Source: Fremontodendron californicum (taxonomy: Eukaryota; Streptophyta; Magnoliopsida; Malvales; Malvaceae). Taken from it: a stretch of 64,000 bases of DNA. A program made the translations under genes and the position numbers. The stretch is taken from positions 19,509,001-19,573,000 of the forward strand of contig JAULJL010000035.1 of the NCBI GenBank assembly GCA_030761205.1, given 5' to 3'. Every line of letters begins with the position of its first letter. The first letter of the stretch is position 1. The notes beneath the pieces were generated by a model, which was not told where the DNA came from, did not search any database, and worked only from the letters and a program-made list of their open reading frames with translations. Below are positions 55,151-64,000 of this stretch, one piece after another.

Positions 55151-56104
55151 GATTTGAACCGAATAAACATGTCGGTTGAACAGTAAAAAATTAATTATTA
55201 ATCCAAATTGACGTGCATGCATGATCTAGTCCAAGTTCATGTAAGTCTCACTCTTCACAAAAGCTTTAACACCCCTTGAGACTCAACCCTTCCTGAAACT
55301 AAACCTATATAAACACAAGCATAAGCTTTTAAGTTTTCAATGTGGGATTCCATATTAAGCACAACTTCAATCTTTTTAAGTGAATAATTTAGAGATTAAT
55401 TTCTTATTCAATATTGATATCAATTGTGTAACTTAAATATTTAATCATATATCATATATCTACTTACGAAAATTTACATATATGAATTCATATATGTATT
55501 TCGTATTTATTCAAATCCTCACGTTGGCATGATGTATTCAGAATTTTACTTTGGTGTGCTCCTCGTAAGAATCGAATCTTGATTGATACAAAAATAAAAC
55601 TCCTATTATTATAAACTGGACTAATCCATGTGGATTTATATGCATGTTATGTATATTACAGGACAAAAGTCAGGTTGAAATGCTCAATAATTGTTGGACA
55701 CAAAACACTGTAAAAAAAGGGGAAAATTTTTTTTGCAAGAAACAAGTCCAGAAAGGCGAAAGCTACCAAACAGAAACGTTGAGAAGTCCCATTAAATAAT
55801 TAAATTCAGATTTTGAATATAAAACTGGCAAGGAATCTGACTAACCCTTTAAACCAGGGAAATCCTCCAAGTGGCAGCAGCCTAGGAAGTCCTAGTTCAC
55901 CTTTCTGGCATCTAACTTGTTGGCTTTTTCTGTTAAATGTACAAAGAGAAGCAGTCAAAATTCCAGGCAACTGGTTTAATAATTTTATGTCAACAAGAAG
56001 TTTGTTCAAAATCAAAGTTATCTAACATGTAATAAAACCCTTTGACATGAAAACAATGGTAAAGTACTGCAGAAACTGAGTCACTCAGGAGAGAAAAAAA
56101 AATC
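55151..56104. other. Spacer and promoter side of the U-box gene
   Basis: AT-rich; the last few hundred bases before 56105 should hold the promoter and leader of the U-box gene. No other gene recognised. Confidence 0.45.
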
Positions 56105-58177
56105 ATGGAATTAGCTCTCCCTCCTATGATGGGTTTTTTGCCATCTGGGTCTTTGTTGGAATCTTTGATTCATGTATCCAATGAAGTAGCTTCAATTGAA
56201 AAGCTTCCCTTTGTACAGGTTAGGAACATTTCAACAATGATAAGGAGAATCAAACTTCTTTCATCTTTGTTTGAAGAAATTAAAGAAATAAACACCCAAT
56301 CACTCCCTCCATCTTCAGTCTTGTGTCTCACTGAGCTTTTCTCAGTGATTCGGAGAGTTAAAGTTTTGATTGAAGTGTGCAAAGATGGTAGCTCTCTTTG
56401 GGGCCTTATTCAAACAGAGTTCATTTCCCATCAATTTTTTGTGATAGTGAAGGAGATTGGGAAGGCACTGGATATTTTACCTTTGAGTTTGCTTAATATA
56501 ACAGCAGATATTAAAGAGCAAGTTGAGCTTCTTCACAGGCAATCCAAAAGGGTGGAATTGTTTGTCGATCCGAAGGAGCTTCAAACAAGAGAAGAGCTTC
56601 TCCAAGTAATGGCTTCTAACAATGAAAAGAAGAGGAAAAACCAAAGCTTCATCGACATTGAAACAGCTAAACAAGTTTTGAGCAGCATTGGTTTGAAAAA
56701 CCCAATGGATTATGAGGAAGAAATATCAAAGCTAGAGGCAGAAGCAGCGAAGCAGGCAGGTACAGGAGGATTAATTGTAGTTTCCAATATAAACAATCTC
56801 ATATCCCTTGTTTCATATTCCAAATCCATGGTTTTCTCTAGTGAAGATCAAGAAAGTGAGAAGACCAAAGAAGAGTACATCAAACAACCTTATGTTTCTA
56901 TGAATAGAAATTTTGATCAGTCTTCTTCATCTTCTCAATCAATGTCCTCTAAAATTCCTGATGAATTTCGTTGCCCGATTTCACTTGACCTGATGAAAGA
57001 TCCAGTGATTGTAGCATCTGGACACACTTATGATCGAAATTCGATAGCTCAATGGATCGACACAGGACATCACACATGTCCAAAAAGTGGGCAGAGGTTA
57101 ATTCATATGGCCCTCATACCAAACTATGCACTCAAGAGTTTAGTGCATCAATGGTGCCAAGAGAACAATATCCCATTAACAGAATGTTCATCAAATGCAT
57201 CAGAGTTGGAGACAACAAGTAAGAGCAAGAAAAAAGCATTTGAGAAAGCCATTGATCACATTTCTGCTACAAAAGTGGCAATAAATGCTGTCAAAATGAC
57301 TGCTGAGTTTTTAGTTGGGAAGTTAGCAATGGGTTCCCCTGATATCCAAAGGCAGGCAGCTTATGAGCTGCGGTTGCTTGCGAAAACCAGCATGGATAAT
57401 CGCAGGATAATTTCAGAGGCAGGAGCTATACCATTTCTTGTGACAATGCTAAGTTCAAATGATCCAAGAATCCAGGAAAATGCTGTCACTGCTTTACTTA
57501 ATCTTTCCATTTTCGATAACAATAAGGTCTTAATAATGGCAGCTGGAGCTATTGGCAACATAGTTGAAGTTTTGGAATCAGGAAAAACAATGGAGGCAAG
57601 AGAAAATGCAGCAGCAACAATTTTTAGCCTTTCAATGATAGATGATTTCAAGGTAACAATTGGAGCTCATCCTAAAGCAATTCTGGCCCTTGTTGAGCTC
57701 CTGAGAGAAGGAACAACAGCTGGGAAAAAAGATGCAGCAACTGCAATATTCAATCTTGCACTTTATAATGCTAACAAATCAAACATTATAATTGCTGGGG
57801 CAGTTCCTTTGCTGATTGAATTGTTGATGGATGACAAGGCAGGCATAACAGATGATTCCTTGGGAGTGTTGGCTCTACTTTTGAGTTGTCCTGAAGGGCT
57901 TGAAGCTATAAAAAAAAGTAGAGTTTTGGTGCCTCTTCTTATTGATCTCTTGAGATTTGGATCAGCCAAAGGGAAGGAGAACTCGATAACACTTTTGCTG
58001 GGGTTGTTCAAAGATGGAGGAGAGGAAGTTGCGAGTCGCTTGTTAATAAATCCGCGAAGTATTCCTTCCCTTCGAAGCTTGGCTGTTGATGGCTCTTTGA
58101 AAGCTCGAAGAAAAGCTGATGCACTGCTTAGATTACTCAACAGATGCTGCTCCCAATCTCACAATCCTGTCGGATAA
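56105..58177 (+). CDS. U-box/ARM-repeat E3 ubiquitin ligase, PUB1-like
   Basis: Intronless, 690 residues. An N-terminal helical UND domain (about 15-240) is followed by a Ser-rich linker and the U-box at about 284-357 (IPDEFRCPISLDLMKDPVIV ... TCPKSGQ ... LIPNYALKSLV). The U-box folds like a RING without zinc and recruits the E2 enzyme. From about 398 to 680 there are armadillo repeats (GAIPFLVTMLSSNDPRIQEN, ALLNLSIFDNNK, AVPLLIELL), the substrate- or kinase-binding part. This UND-U-box-ARM arrangement is that of plant PUBs involved in immunity, symbiosis and hormone signalling. Wording of the U-box and overall length fit the PUB1 class described in Medicago; the exact Arabidopsis counterpart is uncertain. 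Start at the first ATG. A poly-A tract follows at about 58226-58247. Confidence 0.92.
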   Translation: MELALPPMMGFLPSGSLLESLIHVSNEVASIEKLPFVQVRNISTMIRRIKLLSSLFEEIKEINTQSLPPSSVLCLTELFSVIRRVKVLIEVCKDGSSLWGLIQTEFISHQFFVIVKEIGKALDILPLSLLNITADIKEQVELLHRQSKRVELFVDPKELQTREELLQVMASNNEKKRKNQSFIDIETAKQVLSSIGLKNPMDYEEEISKLEAEAAKQAGTGGLIVVSNINNLISLVSYSKSMVFSSEDQESEKTKEEYIKQPYVSMNRNFDQSSSSSQSMSSKIPDEFRCPISLDLMKDPVIVASGHTYDRNSIAQWIDTGHHTCPKSGQRLIHMALIPNYALKSLVHQWCQENNIPLTECSSNASELETTSKSKKKAFEKAIDHISATKVAINAVKMTAEFLVGKLAMGSPDIQRQAAYELRLLAKTSMDNRRIISEAGAIPFLVTMLSSNDPRIQENAVTALLNLSIFDNNKVLIMAAGAIGNIVEVLESGKTMEARENAAATIFSLSMIDDFKVTIGAHPKAILALVELLREGTTAGKKDAATAIFNLALYNANKSNIIIAGAVPLLIELLMDDKAGITDDSLGVLALLLSCPEGLEAIKKSRVLVPLLIDLLRFGSAKGKENSITLLLGLFKDGGEEVASRLLINPRSIPSLRSLAVDGSLKARRKADALLRLLNRCCSQSHNPVG

Positions 58178-58929
58178 CATGTCAGCAACTTCTAGAGTGT
58201 AAATTTGTTGATTTAAGACCAGAAAAAAAAAAAAAAAAAAAAAAAAGAGAGTGAAAAACATGTTACTGTAAATGAATCTCAAAGCTACAGCTTGATTTAA
58301 CAGATTCATTCAGCTTTAAATCACCTTGATTTTCCTTAATACGAAAAATATACATACATCACCTTGATATTGCTCATAAGAAAAATAAATCACCTTGATG
58401 ATAGGCTTGGTTGCAATAAAGGATATTAATCTGATTCTGATCCACAAATCTTGCTTTCAACGTCTTTAATTACTAGCAGATGCCATTAAAATGGCATGCA
58501 AAGAATATAGCTGTGAGTCGTGATTCATTGAGAACCATTTGCTGGAGGCAGAGACTTTTCCAAGAAATTTTGAAATATGATTCAAACAACTCTGTTTCAA
58601 TAATTTCAAAGACCATTTTACATGCAAAAACCTATTCCTATTCCTGATTGTAGCAGATGGGATATGAATACAAGAATTGTGATGAAATGGCCTATTTTCC
58701 AGGTGAAAAGAAAGATATAAAAAGAAAACTGCAAATGAGAGAGAATATATGATGGATACAAATTTCATTGGTGGAACTTTTACAATGTTCTTTTACATTT
58801 TAAGTTACATGAGTAATGTAACTACGATAGAACTAAGGCTGGGAATTCATAATTTCCTAGATGAATCGAATTCAATTTACTATAATGAAACATCCTAGTA
58901 GAGGAAAGGTTAAACTTATGTTCAACCAA
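58178..58929. other. Convergent 3' flanks of the U-box and UGP3 genes
   Basis: Holds both 3' UTRs. The frame at 58466-58768 on the minus strand may belong to the UGP3 3' UTR and has no family features. Confidence 0.5.
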
Positions 58930-61900
58930 TCAGATTAACAAATCTACCAATTCCAACAAAATGTGACTGCCATTGATATTGTATTTCCAGAACCAGCTTC
59001 CACTATCCATCAGATTCTGTGGTATGGGGTCTAACTGAACAGCTAAACCTGTAATAGAAATGAATACTATATATGAGTTTACTAGGAAAATTTTTATCGA
59101 AATTGAGATCATTCTAGAAGCATAACAGCGAACTTATTTGTTTAGATGATAGAAAGTAATAAACTAATACTATAACCAAGTTTCCCCAAATCTACGGATG
59201 CTAAAATAGAAGCTGATGCACTTGGATTACAATTACTAGAGATCAAAGAAGTCCTCAAAGCTCAAAAGTTATCTACAGATTATAAGCAATTGGTATAAAG
59301 ACATATTGAGGTATAAAAACCTGGATCTCCAGAAGTAATCTTCAATCTGTAGCCATCTGGGACTTCAAATACATGATTTCCCTGCATGAAAGGAAAAAAG
59401 AAATGTAAACAGAGTTTTGATTCGGGATATCAGCCAGTGTATGAACAAATAACACGATTAAAATAAGCTATACCGGGAGACGTGTTTAAATTTGACCAAC
59501 TATATAGATTGGTACATAAGAAAATTTGACCAACCATATTACACAGACCGGATTCCTTCAAAGTAATTCAGTCCATGGATTTCTAAGAATGGCAGCTAAA
59601 CTATATGTAAGTGTTTGCATGAGTTAATGCATGCATGATGAATTTTATGGTATTTGAAAACCATGCAAAGTTGAAAGAGAACTGATTGGATTTGTTAGGT
59701 CATTCCAAAAATTAAAAAAGAAAGCAAAATATTTTGATTGTTATCACATATAACCTGTATGGTAACATTGTTGGCCTCAAACTCAGCATTTCCATGTAGT
59801 ATGACCTTAAGTGCCTCGAAACGGCGAACATCATGCTTCCAATATACATTGTCTCCAGAACTCCAGTCAATTCCATCATTCAGCACCTTTACATTATGTA
59901 ATTTACATCTTCCACACCTGCATGAATGAACACACTTTTGAATCTGAGAATTGATTGCTATGATCGTTGAAGATTCACAGAAGCATGCAATACGAAACCT
60001 GCACCCATGTTGAAATATTGGTTCACCATTTTCGTCAACCCTAGTTGAGCCCATAATGTTTTCAGTTGCAATAATCAAGCTCCCCTCAAGCTGGAAAAAA
60101 CACAAACCATATCAGCATAAAAGATAATTATCTAGCATGAATTAGCTAAAACATATTACAAGTTTACAACCTGCACATTTCTCCATAAGAACTCTGCGAC
60201 CTCTATTTGTAACTCTGAGCCCTTAGAGATGGAACCTCCACTAAACTGAGAAGGGAAAGAAAACATTGTTATTACTCCATATGATAGATTGATGGTGTTA
60301 ACATTACAACTTCAATGCCGGAACTTTTGAAAGTTGATAACAATGTTTTGGGAAATGGATTTATGATCTTTTATCTACCAAGTCACAGAATGATTATGCC
60401 AAACGAAAAAAAAAAAAAAACATTACAGAGAAAACCATTGAGTTGCAAAAGCCAGAATACACTTACTTTCTGTCTGGTGACCTCCCAAAGTGGTCCAAGT
60501 GCAGGATGAAGAAAGATGAGAAATGGTGGTCCAGAGTCTACATACATATCATTACCTTCAACCTGCATAATATGAAATAACAAAAAAGCTCAATGCACCT
60601 GAATAGGATATTCAACAGTTATAGCCAGGTTGAATTTTTTTTTTTTAACAATTTCTTGCACATAATAATAAACAAAAATTCTGGAAAATTTTAACAATAT
60701 CTTGCACATCATAATGAACAAAGTTACTGTATAATAAATAGATATACCACATATGACAATCCACCTCATTCAAATGAAATAGATTCGGGAATTAATATTG
60801 TCATAACTCTTATAGGAAATACCTCAGGAAGCTCAACATCACACTGCGAAAGAAGATCATAGGCATTCCGCATGATATCCAACAGTGAACCATCAGGAGT
60901 CTGCACATGAAATCAGACTTAAATATTGTCTCTGTTGGAGAAATTAAAATTAACTTTATTTAAAAGCATGCTGTGATTTAGCTCAGATTGAGCAAAAGCA
61001 ATTCAAGTAATAGATCAGGAGGCAAGAACAAGAAGGGAACTAATTAATGCAGGAAGTAATACATATAAATGAATGACATGATTGAGATTGAGCATCTGTT
61101 CACCCCAGAAAGACAAACTTGTATCTGAAACAGTTTCATTTGATATAGAACAACAGTGCACAAGGAAGAATATTCAGAAAACTACCTGGTGAAGCGACAT
61201 GTCTGCATGTTTTCTTTTCTTCTTAGCAGATGATGTAACCTTTCTCCGTTCGTTATAAACAATAAAGGTATCCAATTTATCTGTAGACACATGTAGCCAT
61301 AATGTTAACCAGAGGATAACGCATGATCAACATGAGAAGCTATGTTGCTCCGACTCTTCATTGTTCTTGAAGTAAACGTGTCCGACACATATCCGGACAT
61401 AGGTATGGGGATATGGTCCTCCAAGAACCCTCCAAATACATGGAAATCTTACAAAAAAATGAACATATCCGTATCGGACACATATCCTTGTCCGACACTC
61501 ACACCCGAGTCCAAGTAACATAGATGAGAAGTCACAGTTGAACCCAGCTAATACCATACCTTCAACAACCTTGTAACATCTAGATGAATATGTATTAAGA
61601 AAATTATCTGCAATATTTTGCATAGTGCACTCCAGCCTGCCACCAGGGACACTGCAATTAAAAAGTTTGTCAGCACTAAGGCCAATGTCATCATCAGCAT
61701 AAACTGATAGTTATACTAGCATTGCCTAAAAAGTAATATTTTCAAAAAGTGCCTTATCTTGTGCTAGGACTCAATTGAGACAAAATGATATAGCCATGGA
61801 ACGGAATTTTTCCTCACTCTTTGTTGCTTATTTTTCAGTTTCTTCATTTTAGGTTTTTTTCCGAGTCATGAATGTTATAGCCTCAGCAGAATCATAATTT

Positions 61901-64000
61901 CTCTGTGGCTCTTGAATCTAGAGGTGTTATACAATTTAGTTTTAGAATAATATAGGAGTTTGTAAGCATTTGAATCTCTTGGAGCCCATGGTTATTTATT
62001 TGTTTATAAGGTATCCCTTATTTGGTTACTAATTTCAAAAACGTTGAAGAGGATATTGATCCATACAATGGCGCTAACTATGCAAACAAGGGCTGTGAAA
62101 TATGAAATACCAGTTAAAAGTTATCAAAGAAACTAGCTACCCCTGCAAAAAGAAACAAACCAAGTACCTGTGCCGGTTTCCAAAATAATCCGTATATACA
62201 ATCGACTTCTTTGTATTTAAAACTATGCCAGGTAAACTTCTTTCACTTCTTGTTGATCCAACTAATTCGGCGGAAGGTAGATCCACATAAAGAATGTTGG
62301 TATTGGCAGGGAACTTTGCCTGCAAACTTGACAAAATGAAGAGAAGTTTCTGACTTTGTTGCTTGAAGTAAGATTACTTGAAAAATAATATGTAATAACC
62401 AGGAGAGCTATTATATTGATGCTATACAGCACGATAAAAAGCAAGAGCCAAATTAAAACTGCATGTATATAACCACAAGACCACATTTTAGCAAAAATAA
62501 TTGTGTACCTATCAGGTGAAGGAGGTTCAGTTGTGATTCCAAACTTATCAAACTCAGTGTATTCAATGCATGACAAACCATACGCCCACTTCCCATCAAG
62601 GTTCTTCTTCTCAATTAGAACATTGATTCCTTCCGTAGCCCCCGAGTTCCGCTTGCAGGAAGCAAACCCCAGTTTCTGTTACACGTGGAATCAGCATAAT
62701 ACAAGATAGCAAAAGACCTAGGTCCAGATGAACTCTGCATATGACCAGAGATGTGTATCTTCAAACGTATAATAAACTTATTAATGAACTCCATGAAATC
62801 AGTAACAATTTCTTATCCTTGATCTTAATATACAGATTGAAAGAAAATGTTAAAAGATGTTAGTGGATAATTCTACCTCAATCTAGTTTTGTTAGGCCCA
62901 TGAAAGGAAAACTATACTATATCGGTGTTTCTTATATGAGCTTACCTTTCCTTGATGTAAACCAATCCCTGCCAATGCCAAGAGGGTCACATCTGTAGCA
63001 GCGACAACATTACTGCAAACTCACCAATGAAAATCTCAAATTCAGCAACTGATACATATCATATCTGCAAATAAGTTTTGATATATAGTAAATATGCCTA
63101 ACCTGACTTGCCGAACAGTAGCACCTTTCCTTCCATGATCATAAAACCATTGAAAGATGCCTTTGTCATAAGCAAGTTTCCATATTACACCATGACCACC
63201 AGGCTTGCATACAGGCACAAATGGTTTTCTAACCAGCCATTGCCCATCTTCTGCACTTACAGCAGGGACTAGAGGCTGACAATTTAGAAGTCAAATTACA
63301 AATGAACTCCAATTTTATTAATGGAATAGAAGAGACAGTAGCAAGCATCCTCATAGTTTCAACTCCAAACCTGTTCAAAGAGTTGGAAACTCGACCGGCC
63401 TCTTCCAAACCATCCAAGTCTTTCACAAAGTGAAGTGATATGTTTGTGGTTGTTCTTTGCTGAACTTGTCATGATTGCAACAGGAGTGATGCATTGTTTT
63501 CCATACAGCTTGAAGTATAGGAACTCTCTAGCCTTGAAATTATACAATAAAATGTAAATGTCAAAATAACGAGCATATTTATAATTTGTTTTCCAGTCAT
63601 TAATCACTTAAACTTTTATCTTTTTGTCAAGCATAAAAACAAAAAAATCAAAACCATAAACATTGCATACCTGAAGATCTCTTATAAGACCTTCCAACAA
63701 TGTCCTCCCACAATATGGAAGCATTGCAGCCGGAAGACATTCACCTGTGTCAGGATCAATCAAACCAAGCCTGTCTGCTGAACCTCCCAAAGGATATATT
63801 TCACCTAAGTCTGGCAAACCCTAAAACAGATAAGATCTTATTATTCAAGCAAACTTGTGGCACATCCTTTTCATTTACATGAACAGGACACTCTCAGCAC
63901 TAACCTCAATTCCCCATAAAGCTGCTTGAGATGCATATTCTGTGTTTTGGGAAAGGTCCCATCCAGTAGGAGGATGAATTTCCAAAAACCGGCATTCCAT
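58930..64000 (-). CDS. UGP3: Chloroplast UDP-glucose pyrophosphorylase 3 (3' 16 exons; start outside the window)
   Basis: I could join 16 exons with GT-AG introns in one frame (614 codons plus stop). Minus-strand exons: 64000-63905 (partial), 63820-63671, 63532-63371, 63275-63103, 63013-62947, 62675-62509, 62326-62168, 61651-61560, 61280-61186, 60900-60823, 60562-60467, 60245-60171, 60090-59999, 59917-59755, 59381-59321, 59048-58930. Protein blocks ALWGIEGLPDLGEIYPLGGS, ADRLGLIDPDTGE, KPGGHGVIWKLAYDKGIFQW and ILYVDLPSAELVGS identify UGP3. The enzyme makes UDP-glucose from glucose-1-phosphate and UTP in plastids and supplies SQD1 for sulfolipid synthesis. The Arabidopsis protein is about 880 residues, so roughly 270 N-terminal residues, with the transit peptide, lie beyond 64000. 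The usual GGxGTRLG loop reads GGSADRLG. A family A transposon sits in the intron at 61281-61559. Confidence 0.94.
61340..61523 (-). mobile_element. Small inverted-repeat transposon (MITE), family A copy 3, in a UGP3 intron
   Basis: 184-bp element with perfect 8-bp duplications atgagaag (61332-61339, 61524-61531). Plus-strand left end CTATGTTGCTCCGACTC and inward-read right end CTATGTTACTTGGACTC form 17-base inverted repeats with few mismatches. Inverted relative to copies 1 and 2. Clear of the splice sites. Confidence 0.9.

Noticed and set aside
63700..63882. Plus-strand frames across the UGP3 exons
   Set aside because: Antisense shadows; the minus-strand exons join in one frame and match UGP3.

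Overview
The window is nuclear DNA of a flowering plant, almost certainly a eudicot and probably a rosid. The evidence is spliced genes with GT-AG introns, plant-only transcription factor families (bHLH, R2R3-MYB, AP2/ERF, LBD, trihelix), Ty1/copia retrotransposons primed by initiator tRNA-Met, many small DNA transposons, and very AT-rich spacers. The species cannot be fixed from the sequence alone.

Layout. 1-14 kb is a gene-rich stretch dominated by regulators: a bHLH51-like gene (951-2138, +), an R2R3-MYB of the MYB44 type (5584-6327, +), a tiny two-exon ribosomal protein eL41 gene (7932-8110, -), an ATL66-like RING-H2 ubiquitin ligase (10054-10539, -) and an ABI4 orthologue (12699-13685, -). 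14-43 kb is mostly spacer and repeats: an intact copia element on the minus strand (19853-25204, LTRs identical by eye), a BAHD acyltransferase gene (26152-27489, -), and a second intact copia element of the Tnt1/Tork type on the plus strand (32068-37210, LTRs differing at one base). 43-64 kb is genic again: a small plastid-targeted membrane protein (43668-44439, +), a trihelix factor (46455-48265, +), an LBD21-like factor (49368-49886, -), a U-box/ARM ubiquitin ligase (56105-58177, +), and the last 16 exons of a chloroplast UDP-glucose pyrophosphorylase 3 gene (58930-64000, -, 5' end outside the window).

Gene order matters here. From memory of Arabidopsis loci, bHLH51, RPL41, ABI4 and the BAHD gene are neighbours on chromosome 2 (At2g40200-40230). 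LBD21, the trihelix gene, ATL66 and another RPL41 are neighbours on chromosome 3 (At3g11090-11120). A third RPL41 lies next to UGP3 (At3g56020-56040). The window therefore looks like an unfractionated version of a block that Arabidopsis keeps as several partial duplicates.

The most unusual signals are in the mobile DNA. (1) The untranslated leaders of the two copia elements are clearly similar over about 120 bp although their LTRs and coding regions are not. (2) A 1.1-kb hAT-like element (3265-4408) carries what looks like a captured gene: a 5'-UTR-like segment, an intron and the C-terminal end of a UGT glucosyltransferase. (3) A roughly 185-bp element family with CTATG...CATAG ends occurs three times, each flanked by an 8-bp target duplication, twice inside introns and once in a tandem repeat whose other copy preserves the empty site. 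(4) Several further hAT-like MITEs, a Tourist-like MITE and a roughly 560-bp foldback element were found. The DNA looks like an ordinary plant chromosome segment; no new enzymatic system was recognised.
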